Positions 1 to 6,574 of a stretch of DNA of 6,771 nucleotides are shown here, piece by piece. The stretch comes from Candidatus Colicola coprequi (GTDB taxonomy: Bacteria > Bacteroidota > Bacteroidia > Bacteroidales > Paludibacteraceae). Each line of letters starts with the position of its first letter. The stretch's first letter is position 1. The notes under the pieces are model-generated. The model saw nothing but the letters and a program-made list of their open reading frames with translations. It had not been told where the DNA came from and did no database searches. The position numbers and the translations under genes are program-made. The DNA lies in assembly GCA_018065765.1 (NCBI GenBank), contig JAGHSR010000098.1, positions 1 to 6,771 on the forward strand, read 5' to 3'.

Positions 1-1
1 C

Positions 2-571
2 TATGTGGGGGATGCAACGCCACACATTTTTATGAACATTCGAGAGACGTATGGTGCCTATTTTCGCTATCGTTTTGACCAACGTTGGGCGCTGCAAGCC
101 AAAGGATTGACGCAACGTATAGTGGGCAACAACCCCGATGGCACGGGTTTTGCAGCCAAAGGGAATGGGCAGTGGCAGAACCAATTGGTCAATGTGGATG
201 TAATGGGAGAGTTCAATTTCTTTCGATTTGGACCTACCACATACGATATGCGGGTGAAACCCATTTCTCCGTATTTGGGATTGGGACTTGGGATGGCGAT
301 ACATAGCGAATTTAAACAAGTGTCTGTTTATATACCCGTCACAGTCGGCGTAAAATGGCAAGTGGCACCGCGTTTGTTGATGTATGCGGCATGGCAACAC
401 AACCTGTACACGACGGATAACTTGGAGAATGTGACTACGTATAACGACCTGCATGAGCTCAATGGAAGCAACTGGCTGAATTGTGATTTGACCGGGACTT
501 TGACTGTCGGAGCGTCGTTCACATTCGCCATGGACAAAAAAGTGTGTCGTTTTTGTGGCAATAACGACTGA
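2..571 (+). CDS. DUF6089-like outer-membrane beta-barrel protein, 5'-truncated by window edge
   Basis: The reading frame is already open at base 2, and the GTG at base 5 is an internal Val codon, so the true start and signal peptide lie to the left. The visible ~189 residues read as a small beta-barrel: alternating aromatic strands, a Gly-rich turn-strand (SPYLGLGLGMAIH), a PVTVGVKW strand, and a closing amphipathic strand (TLTVGASFTFAM). An early YVGDATP segment followed by YGAYFRYRFDQRWAL resembles the DUF6089 family that commonly precedes uppS-bamA in Bacteroidales. No enzyme motif is seen. The likely place is the outer membrane, with unknown function; clients of the neighbouring Bam machinery would include such proteins. 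The last residues, VCRFCGNND, contain a CxxC after the final strand. The gene ends 10 bases before the preferred uppS start, consistent with co-transcription. Family call is from memory of the pattern, so moderate confidence. Confidence 0.72.
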   Translation, partial: YVGDATPHIFMNIRETYGAYFRYRFDQRWALQAKGLTQRIVGNNPDGTGFAAKGNGQWQNQLVNVDVMGEFNFFRFGPTTYDMRVKPISPYLGLGLGMAIHSEFKQVSVYIPVTVGVKWQVAPRLLMYAAWQHNLYTTDNLENVTTYNDLHELNGSNWLNCDLTGTLTVGASFTFAMDKKVCRFCGNND

Positions 572-581
572 TAATAAGAGA

Positions 582-1328
582 ATGACTAAAATAGCAAACA
601 TAGATTTAGATCCTACGCGCATTCCACGTCACGTGGCTATCATCATGGATGGTAACGGACGTTGGGCTAAACGTCATGGTTTGGCACGTATGTTCGGACA
701 TAAGCAGGGCGTGACGACCGTACATCAAATCACTGAAACGGCCGCTGAGATAGGGATTGAGTACCTGACACTCTATGCGTTCTCTACCGAAAATTGGAAT
801 CGTCCCAAAGAAGAAGTGGATGCTTTGATGTCGCTTCTGGTGGATACGATAGCGAAGGAAACTCCCACGCTTATGAAAAATAATGTGCGCTTGCAGACGA
901 TAGGAGATACCGACAGATTGCCGGAATTGGCTCGTCAACGCTTTGAGGAGTGCATCGCACAAACAGCCGACAATACGGGACTGAATCTGGTACTGGCTTT
1001 GAGCTATTCGTCACGTTGGGAACTTACACACGCCATGCGTGAGATGGCTCATGATATCCAAGCAGGACAGTTGCGTCAGGAATGTATCGATGAGGAGACC
1101 ATCAGCGCTTACCTCACCACGCGTAATATACCGGATCCCGATTTGCTTATCCGAACGAGTGGAGAACTAAGAATCAGCAATTTCCTGTTATGGCAATTAG
1201 CGTATGCGGAACTATACTTTACCGACTGCTTGTGGCCTGATTTTACCAAAGAGGAATTTATTGCTGCCTTACAGGATTATCAACATCGTGAACGCCGCTT
1301 CGGCAAAACGAGTGAACAAGTTCAATGA
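582..1328 (+). CDS. uppS: Isoprenyl transferase / undecaprenyl diphosphate synthase (UPP synthase)
   Basis: Cytosolic cis-prenyltransferase that condenses farnesyl diphosphate with isopentenyl diphosphate to give undecaprenyl diphosphate, the lipid carrier for peptidoglycan and surface polysaccharides. The 248-residue product has the usual family length. Seen motifs: HVAIIMDGNGRWAKRHG at residues 17-33, with Asp23 as the expected Mg-binding residue; GHKQG (39-43); LYAFSTENWNRP (64-75); ALSYSSRWE (139-147); and RTSGELRISNFLLWQLAYAE (191-210), giving the conserved Arg191, Arg197, Ser199 and Glu210 of the diphosphate and partner-subunit site. WPDF (218-221) closes the fold. I chose ATG at 582, just after an A/G-rich leader (AATAAGAGA). 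A GTG at 555 would add nine residues and overlap the upstream gene, but the family normally begins close to the HVAIIMDGN block. Its stop overlaps the bamA start (ATGA), so translation of the two is probably coupled. All key residues are present. Confidence 0.97.
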   Translation: MTKIANIDLDPTRIPRHVAIIMDGNGRWAKRHGLARMFGHKQGVTTVHQITETAAEIGIEYLTLYAFSTENWNRPKEEVDALMSLLVDTIAKETPTLMKNNVRLQTIGDTDRLPELARQRFEECIAQTADNTGLNLVLALSYSSRWELTHAMREMAHDIQAGQLRQECIDEETISAYLTTRNIPDPDLLIRTSGELRISNFLLWQLAYAELYFTDCLWPDFTKEEFIAALQDYQHRERRFGKTSEQVQ

Positions 1329-3967
1329 AACAAATTATCCTTTCCATATTGCCCCTGTTGCTGGCATTGCCGGTGTTTGCCCAGGTAGATCCTACCTATC
1401 AAAACGAGGACACCCTACGTGTGGCTAATAGCTATGCTACCGACAATACGCCCAACGTGGAATATACATTCCAACGCCAAACCTACGAAATAGCCGACAT
1501 CAAGGTGACAGGAGCAGAAAGTTATGAGGACTTTGTCCTGATAGGTTTCTCCGGCTTGGCTGTAGGCGATAAAATCGAGGTGCCCGGAGATCAGATAACC
1601 AAAGCTCTCAAACGTTTTTGGAAACAGGGCTTGTTCTCCGATGTCAAAATCGTTGCTGACAAAATTGAAGATGGCAAAGTGTGGTTGGATATCCGTCTCC
1701 AGCAACGTCCCCGTGTGTCCGAAGTAGTGTATAACGGACTCAAGAAAAACGAAAAAGAGGACTTAGAGGTTAAAGTAGGTATCGTCAAGGGTAGCCAAAT
1801 GACACCCAATATCTCGGACCGTGCAGTGACGGTTATCAAGAAGTATTTTGCAGAAAAAGGTTTCCACAATGCTGAGGTGAAAGTTCTCCAGCGCGACGAT
1901 CACGATCATCCGGGCTATGTCAGAGTGCTTATCAATGTGGATAAAAAAGTTAAAACCAAAGTAGGCAAACTGTTCATTTCCGGCAACGAAGCCTTGACCG
2001 ATGTTCAGATCAACAAGGCTATGAAAAAGACCAACGACAACAACATCATCAATCTGTTTCGTACCAAAAAATTTGTCAGTGAGGAGTTTGAAAAAGATAA
2101 GATTGCTGTTATCGAAAAGTACAACGAAATAGGCTACCGCGATGCCTACATTGTGGCGGATAGCGTTACTCCCAATGCAGAAGATCCCACCCGTGTGGAT
2201 GTGTATCTGCAGGTGTATGAGGGACAAAAATATTACATAAGAAATATCTCTTGGGTTGGCAATACAGTCTATCCCTACGAGTACCTTAATCAAGTTTTGA
2301 CCATCAAAAAGGGAGATGTCTATAACCTCAAAGAACTGAAAAAACGCTTGACAGAAGATGATGACGCGGTGGCTAAACTTTACACCGACCAGGGCTATCT
2401 TTTCTTCAACGTAGATCCGGTGGAGGTCAATATCGACAACGACTCCATTGATTTCGAAATGCGCATGTACGAGGGCAGACCGGCTACCATCAATCAAATC
2501 AATATCGTAGGCAATACACGCGTTTACGAACATGTCGTTCGCCGTGAACTATACACCAAGCCCGGTCAGCTCTATAGCCAATCGGACATTATGCGAAGTC
2601 TGCGTGAATTGGCTCAGATGGGGCACTTTGACCAGGAAAAGTTAGTGCCGGATATCCAACCCAATCCCGAGGAAGGGACAGTGGATATCACTTATAACCT
2701 CGAAACGAAATCTTCTGACCAAGTCGAGTTCTCGCTGGGTTGGGGCGCAACCGGATTGGTGGGGTCTTTAGGACTGAAGTTCACCAACTTTGCCATCCAA
2801 AACTTATTTAACAAGAAGGCTTATCGTATTGTGCCGCAGGGTGAAGGACAGACTTTCTCTATCAGCGCCCGCACCAACGGTGTCTATTACAACTCCGTCA
2901 GTGTTAGTTTCATGGAACCTTGGCTGGGCGGCAAACGTCCTAACTCCTTGTCAGTCAGCGCTTATTTCGCTTCGCAAACAGGTTATTCCGATCGATACTA
3001 TCAGGCTTATCAAAATCTGTACAGTACCTACTATTCGTCCTACTATTATTCCGGCAACTCGGATTACTATCAGCAGTTGCAAGAGTCGGAGGCTGACCCG
3101 GATAAGTACCTGCGTACGGTGGGAGTCAGCATAGGGTATGGTAAACGACTCAGTTGGCCGGACGACTATTTCTCGTTCTACGGAGAACTTGGTTATCAAC
3201 TTTATATGATGAAGGATTGGCCCTACCTGTTGGTAACCAACGGCAAGAGCCACAACCTTGCACTCAATCTGCAATTGTCCCGTTCCAGCATAGACAATCC
3301 TATCTATACTCGACGCGGTAGCCAGTTTGTTTTGGGACTGAAAATTACGCCGCCTTGGTCTATCATCAAGGGTACAACCGATGCCGAGTTTGAGCAGATG
3401 AGCACTTCCGACCGTTATCACATGATTGAGTACTACAAACTCAAGTTCCAAGGAAAAGTGTTTACACCACTGACCAAGGATGGTAAATTGGTTCTCATGG
3501 CGAGAGCAGATTTCGGTTACTTGGGCAACTACAACCAATATACCAAATCGCCATTCGAGAGTTTCTATATGGGTGGTGACGGTATGACCAGTTACACCAG
3601 TTACTCGACCGAGTATGTCGCTATGCGCGGTTACTCATCGGGCTCTCTCACACCCTACGATGTGGCTACGGGACGTAATATGGGTTATGTGTACAACAAG
3701 TTCACCATGGAATTGCGCTATCCTATCACTCTTGAGCAGAACGCTACCATCTGGGCACATGCTTTCTTGGAAGCCGGTAACTGCTTCTCCGATATCAAGG
3801 ACTACAACCCATTCAACCTCAAACGTTCAGCCGGTTTGGGCGTGCGTATCTTCCTGCCTATGTTCGGATTGTTAGGTATAGACTGGGGATGGGGATTTGA
3901 TGACATCAACGGAAATAGCTCATACGGTGGCAGCCAATTCCACTTCGTATTGGGGCAAGAATTGTAA
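1325..3967 (+). CDS. bamA: Outer-membrane protein assembly factor BamA (Omp85 family)
   Basis: Central subunit of the Bam machine that folds beta-barrel proteins into the outer membrane. The 880-residue product begins with a signal peptide (hydrophobic core 4-17, cleavage likely after PVFA19 before Gln20). Five POTRA domains follow at about 55-127, 129-208, 210-300, 302-383 and 386-461; repeated signs are the F/V-x-G-N turn (FISGNEAL at 217-224, WVGNT at 310-314, IVGNT at 394-398) and the helix with K-x-Y/F-x-x-x-G (KKYFAEKGF, KLYTDQGY). The Omp85 barrel covers about 465-880, with the FYMGGDG segment (747-753) before the lid-loop MRGY (767-770), the local form of the VRGF/IRGY motif. The C-terminal NPFNLKRSAGLGVRI...LGIDWGWGFD region is typical of the family. 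Oddities are a Tyr-rich loop at 554-582 and a final Leu where an aromatic residue is usual. The start overlaps the uppS stop by 4 bases. Length fits Bacteroidota BamA, which is longer than the roughly 800 residues of enterobacterial BamA. Confidence 0.97.
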   Translation: MKQIILSILPLLLALPVFAQVDPTYQNEDTLRVANSYATDNTPNVEYTFQRQTYEIADIKVTGAESYEDFVLIGFSGLAVGDKIEVPGDQITKALKRFWKQGLFSDVKIVADKIEDGKVWLDIRLQQRPRVSEVVYNGLKKNEKEDLEVKVGIVKGSQMTPNISDRAVTVIKKYFAEKGFHNAEVKVLQRDDHDHPGYVRVLINVDKKVKTKVGKLFISGNEALTDVQINKAMKKTNDNNIINLFRTKKFVSEEFEKDKIAVIEKYNEIGYRDAYIVADSVTPNAEDPTRVDVYLQVYEGQKYYIRNISWVGNTVYPYEYLNQVLTIKKGDVYNLKELKKRLTEDDDAVAKLYTDQGYLFFNVDPVEVNIDNDSIDFEMRMYEGRPATINQINIVGNTRVYEHVVRRELYTKPGQLYSQSDIMRSLRELAQMGHFDQEKLVPDIQPNPEEGTVDITYNLETKSSDQVEFSLGWGATGLVGSLGLKFTNFAIQNLFNKKAYRIVPQGEGQTFSISARTNGVYYNSVSVSFMEPWLGGKRPNSLSVSAYFASQTGYSDRYYQAYQNLYSTYYSSYYYSGNSDYYQQLQESEADPDKYLRTVGVSIGYGKRLSWPDDYFSFYGELGYQLYMMKDWPYLLVTNGKSHNLALNLQLSRSSIDNPIYTRRGSQFVLGLKITPPWSIIKGTTDAEFEQMSTSDRYHMIEYYKLKFQGKVFTPLTKDGKLVLMARADFGYLGNYNQYTKSPFESFYMGGDGMTSYTSYSTEYVAMRGYSSGSLTPYDVATGRNMGYVYNKFTMELRYPITLEQNATIWAHAFLEAGNCFSDIKDYNPFNLKRSAGLGVRIFLPMFGLLGIDWGWGFDDINGNSSYGGSQFHFVLGQEL

Positions 3968-4019
3968 AAACATAAAAACCAACTTATAGAACCTATAGTA
4001 CATACCCAAATAGATTGTT

Positions 4020-4541
4020 ATGAAAAAACTATCACTGATATTGATGCTCGTCGTGGCAAGTTTAGGGGGGATGCAGGCGCAGAAAACCGGTAATATCGTC
4101 TTTGTGGATTTGCAGTATATACTCAAAAACCTTCCTCAGTACGAGTCAGCCAACGACCAACTGAGTATCATTTCCAAGCGTTGGCAAAAAGAGATAGATG
4201 CTGCTCAGCAGGAAGCTCGTGTACTCGTGTCTAATTTCCAGACAGAGCAAATCTTCTTGTCTGAGGAGATGAAAAAGAAACGTGAGGAGGAAATCTTAGC
4301 GAAAGAGAACGAGGTGCTGGAACTGAAGAAAAAGTATTTCGGTGCCGAAGGCGAGTTGTATAAAAAACGCGAAGCGTTGCTCAAGCCCATACAGGACGAA
4401 ATCTATGCCGTTATTCAGGAAATTGCCAACGACAAACGCTATGATATAGTCAAAGACCGCAGTGCCGACCCATCGCTTATTTACATGTCCAACAAGATGG
4501 ATATTTCCGATCAGGTGCTCGAGAAATTGGGAGCTAAATAG
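4020..4541 (+). CDS. Periplasmic chaperone, Skp/OmpH family (first copy)
   Basis: Predicted Skp-like chaperone holding unfolded outer-membrane proteins in the periplasm on the way to BamA; family members form trimers with helical tentacles. The 173-residue precursor has a signal peptide with cleavage likely after GMQA20 before Gln21. The mature start NIVFVDLQYILKNLPQYESA (25-44) is the conserved strand-helix opening of the OmpH/Skp family. Residues about 45-135 form a long, highly charged helical hairpin (EEMKKKREEEILAKENEVLE at 82-101) with no Pro until Pro123. The closing strand RYDIVKDRSADPSLIYMS (140-157) completes the trimerisation head. It lies 52 bases after bamA, with no obvious terminator between. 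The leader just before ATG has no Shine-Dalgarno match, as usual for Bacteroidota. It is clearly different in sequence from the second copy, so this is not a recent duplication. Symbol left empty because two paralogues compete for the name skp. Confidence 0.92.
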   Translation: MKKLSLILMLVVASLGGMQAQKTGNIVFVDLQYILKNLPQYESANDQLSIISKRWQKEIDAAQQEARVLVSNFQTEQIFLSEEMKKKREEEILAKENEVLELKKKYFGAEGELYKKREALLKPIQDEIYAVIQEIANDKRYDIVKDRSADPSLIYMSNKMDISDQVLEKLGAK

Positions 4542-4558
4542 TGTTTGGCACGAGATTT

Positions 4559-4579
4559 GTTCTCAGAACGTGTGAGAAT
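4559..4579 (+). other. Small inverted repeat between the two skp-like genes
   Basis: Bases TTCTCA (4560-4565) and TGAGAA (4573-4578) are perfect reverse complements with a 7-base loop (GAACGTG), and G4559/T4579 could add a G-U pair in RNA. The stem is short and AT-rich and is followed by CACAGAAATATTAAC, not a T tract, so it is not a standard intrinsic terminator. It could be a weak mRNA processing or stability element that sets different levels of the two chaperones, or chance. This is the only structure I see in the 74-base gap (4542-4615); no TTTG / TAnnTTTG Bacteroides-type promoter pair could be placed there. Confidence 0.3.
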
Positions 4580-4615
4580 CACAGAAATATTAACTAAAAC
4601 AAACTAAATACGACA

Positions 4616-5107
4616 ATGAAAAAAATTATTATTCTGCTTGCATTGGCAATGCCTCTGCTGGCAAGTGCACAAAAATTTGGTCACATCAACACACAAGAAC
4701 TCTTTGCTCAAATGCCCGAAATCAAGGATGTAGAGAGCCGTTTGGATAGCCTGAATAAGCAATACGAGAACTTGCTGAGTGCTATGCAAGAGGAGTATCA
4801 GAAAAAACCGAGTGACTACCAGTCCAAGCAAGCTACCATGACTGACGCCATTCGCCAGATCACCGAAGAGGAAATCATGAGCCTGCAACAACGTATTCAG
4901 ACTGCCTACCAAACCGCTCAACAGGATGTTCAGAAAAAACAATCCGAGTGGTTGGCTCCTATCCACGAGCGCATGGCTAAGGCTATTCAGGCCGTGGGCG
5001 AAAAAGAAGGCTATACCTACATCTTCGATACCGCAGCAGCTGCCTATGTGGGCAAGGATGCACTGGACACCATGTCTTCTGTCAAAAAAGAACTTGGAAT
5101 CAAGTAA
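4616..5107 (+). CDS. Periplasmic chaperone, Skp/OmpH family (second copy)
   Basis: Second predicted Skp-like chaperone for outer-membrane protein transit. The 163-residue precursor has a signal peptide (hydrophobic run 4-16, cleavage likely after ASA18 before Gln19). The mature opening KFGHINTQELFAQMPEIKDV (20-39) is the family's conserved strand plus helix. A Gln/Glu-rich helical region spans about 40-125 (including EEEIMSLQQRIQTAYQTAQQ at 84-103), and the closing strand GYTYIFDTAAAAYVGKDALD (132-151) returns to the head domain before a short helix ending ELGIK. The tentacle differs from the first copy: fewer Lys/Glu runs and more Gln, plus a Pro at 65 (KKPSDY). The ATG at 4616 follows an A-rich leader (AAACAAACTAAATACGACA), typical for translation starts in this phylum. 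A pair of skp/ompH genes after bamA is a common Bacteroidales arrangement. Confidence 0.93.
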   Translation: MKKIIILLALAMPLLASAQKFGHINTQELFAQMPEIKDVESRLDSLNKQYENLLSAMQEEYQKKPSDYQSKQATMTDAIRQITEEEIMSLQQRIQTAYQTAQQDVQKKQSEWLAPIHERMAKAIQAVGEKEGYTYIFDTAAAAYVGKDALDTMSSVKKELGIK

Positions 5108-5124
5108 AATCGCAGATTATCAAT

Positions 5125-5232
5125 ATGGCTGACGGATATTTGGAAACTCATTACGATGAGTGGCTAAAGAAGAAAGAGGCTTGGTTAAAAAAGAAAAGGA
5201 CATATGGAACATCTTCAAAAAAAACTGAATGA
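5125..5232 (+). CDS. Small Lys-rich protein, 35 residues, unknown function
   Basis: An ATG 17 bases after the second skp-like gene opens a 35-codon frame that overlaps the start of the transporter gene by 29 bases in another frame. The product starts MADGYLETHYDEWLKKKEAW and continues with a Lys/Arg-rich stretch (LKKKRTYG) and a polar tail ending KKTE. It has no signal peptide or membrane segment, so it should be cytosolic; residues 4-25 could form one amphipathic, positively charged helix with Trp13 and Trp20 one face apart. From memory, short proteins beginning MAD-x-YLE recur in Bacteroidales genomes, sometimes with misleading names such as dehydrogenase; I could not check this. In favour of a real gene: tight spacing, non-random composition and the recognised N-terminus. 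Against: very short, and the overlap may mean that only an upstream leader ORF is present. Function is not assigned. Confidence 0.6.
   Translation: MADGYLETHYDEWLKKKEAWLKKKRTYGTSSKKTE
5187..5200 (+). promoter_or_regulatory. A-rich translation-initiation region of the MFS gene, inside the small ORF
   Basis: The run AAAAAAGAAAAGGA ends three bases before the transporter ATG at 5204. Its AAGGA tail resembles a Shine-Dalgarno core but is closer to the start than ideal; A-rich leaders are known to favour initiation in Bacteroidota. The same bases encode the Lys/Arg run (LKKKR) of the 35-residue small protein, so one sequence may serve both as coding region and as ribosome entry site. This supports ATG 5204 as the transporter start, since the next in-frame ATG (5276) falls inside the first membrane helix. 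Confidence 0.45.
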
Positions 5233-6574
5233 CTCCGCTTTTGCACGTTGGACGGTGTTGGTGCTGGTAGCATCAATGATGTTCTTCGCGTACATGTTTG
5301 TGGATATGTTATCCCCGTTAGCATCGCTGCTCAATGAGACACGCGGTTGGGATCAGGGTGTGTTTGGCACCTACGCTGCCGGTGAGTACTTGCTCAACGT
5401 ATTCGGATTCCTCATCATCGCGGGCGTAATCCTCGACAAGATGGGGGTGCGCTTTACAGGATTGTTGTCCGCATCTTTGATGGTTATTGGTGCCGGTATC
5501 AAGTATGTCGGTATCAGCGACTGGTTTGATGCTAACAACATCGTTTGGCTCAACTCGTGGTGGACCACCATGCCGGGCTCTGCCAAGATGGCAATGTTCG
5601 GATTTATGATTTTTGGCTGCGGCTGCGAAATGGCGGGAACTACGGTTAGCAAGATTCTTGCCAAGTGGTTCAAAGGCAAAGAAATGGCTCTCGCTATGGG
5701 ACTGGAGATGGCTATCGCACGTATTGGCGTATTTGCTGCCATGTGGTCGGCTCCTATGATCTCTGAGAAATTTGCTGTCGATGGTACCAATTCGGTTGTA
5801 GCACCGTTGCTCTTTGCTGCTTTGCTGCTCGTAGTCGGCTTGCTCAACTTTACCGTATTCACCATCATGGATACCAAGTTCGATCGTCAGTTGATTGCTG
5901 CCGGTGAACTATCTTCCGGCGGTAGTGCTGAGGACGAGTTTCATATCTCCGATTTGGGACAAATCTTCCGTAGCAAGATGTTCTGGCTAATAGCCCTGCT
6001 TTGCGTGCTCTACTACAGCGCTATCTTCCCCTTCCAACGTTTTGCTACCAATTTCTTGGAGGAGACGCTGCTTATCTCCAACGCGGAGGCGGCGGGTCTG
6101 TTCAAGTGGTTCCCCATCTTGGCAATGGTGCTGACTCCTTTCTTGGGTGCGTTCATTGACTATCGTGGCAAGGGAGCTTCCATGCTGCTGTTGGGCTCGC
6201 TCATTATGATTGCTTGCCACTGCTGCTTTGCTTTCGTTCTGCCTGTTTATCCCAGCAAGACCTTGGCGTTAGTAACCATTCTTATCCTCGGTGTCAGTTT
6301 CTCGTTGGTACCGGCGTCCATGTGGCCCAGTGTTCCGAAGATTATCGATGAGAAAGTGTTAGGTTCGGCGTATTGTCTTATTTTCTGGATTCAGAATATC
6401 GGTCTGTGCCTTGTGCCGTTGCTTATTGGTAAACTGCGCGTGTGGACAGATGGTTATTTAGTGCCGATGATTGTCTTTGCTTCGTTTGGTGTATTGGCAT
6501 TCATCTTCTCGTTCTTCCTTATGGCGGAGGACCGCAAGAAAGGCTATGGATTGGAACTTCCTAATAAGAAATAA
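5204..6574 (+). CDS. Major facilitator superfamily transporter, MFSD1-like
   Basis: Inner-membrane secondary transporter of 456 residues with twelve likely helices at about 17-39, 57-78, 85-103, 127-147, 160-183, 198-221, 258-280, 297-318, 325-348, 353-373, 386-408 and 417-440. A hydrophilic central loop (about 222-257, GELSSGGSAEDEFHISD) splits the two halves. MFS motif A is seen after helix 2 as GVILDKMGVRFTG (74-86), and its counterpart after helix 8 as GAFIDYRGKG (315-324). The block SLVPASMWPSVPKI...LGSAYCLIFWIQNIGL (367-401) matches, by memory, the signature of MFSD1-like proteins, whose vertebrate member is a lysosomal dipeptide transporter. The substrate here cannot be read from sequence. 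Position between skp and murF suggests an envelope-related solute, possibly a small peptide; this is inference. The gene overlaps the small ORF upstream and murF downstream by 29 bases each. Cys-rich patches GCGCEM (138-143) and ACHCC (337-341) sit inside helices. Confidence 0.9.
   Translation: MEHLQKKLNDSAFARWTVLVLVASMMFFAYMFVDMLSPLASLLNETRGWDQGVFGTYAAGEYLLNVFGFLIIAGVILDKMGVRFTGLLSASLMVIGAGIKYVGISDWFDANNIVWLNSWWTTMPGSAKMAMFGFMIFGCGCEMAGTTVSKILAKWFKGKEMALAMGLEMAIARIGVFAAMWSAPMISEKFAVDGTNSVVAPLLFAALLLVVGLLNFTVFTIMDTKFDRQLIAAGELSSGGSAEDEFHISDLGQIFRSKMFWLIALLCVLYYSAIFPFQRFATNFLEETLLISNAEAAGLFKWFPILAMVLTPFLGAFIDYRGKGASMLLLGSLIMIACHCCFAFVLPVYPSKTLALVTILILGVSFSLVPASMWPSVPKIIDEKVLGSAYCLIFWIQNIGLCLVPLLIGKLRVWTDGYLVPMIVFASFGVLAFIFSFFLMAEDRKKGYGLELPNKK

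Noticed and set aside
555..581. GTG at 555 as an upstream start for uppS
   Set aside because: It would overlap the previous gene and add nine residues not typical of the family; ATG at 582 after AATAAGAGA is a better start.
1763..2533. 256-codon open frame on the minus strand inside bamA
   Set aside because: It runs in exact codon register opposite bamA and exists because that stretch avoids TTA, CTA and TCA codons. Its product has no recognisable domain, and bamA on the plus strand is certain.
2951..3538. 195-codon open frame on the minus strand inside bamA
   Set aside because: Same codon-register shadow of the barrel region; no start context or family resemblance.
3985..3997. TATAG-AAC-CTATA inverted repeat in the bamA-skp gap
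   Set aside because: Five AT-rich pairs with a 3-base loop and no T tract; too weak to call a terminator or operator. No Bacteroides-type promoter pair was found in the same 52 bases.
5108..5203. Promoter for the small ORF and MFS gene between skp copy 2 and the transporter
   Set aside because: I looked for a TTTG / TAnnTTTG pair and found none; the tight spacing argues for read-through from upstream.
5371..5877. 168-codon open frame on the minus strand inside the MFS gene
   Set aside because: Ser/Pro/Ile-rich low-information translation opposite a clear 12-helix transporter; no sign of an independent gene.
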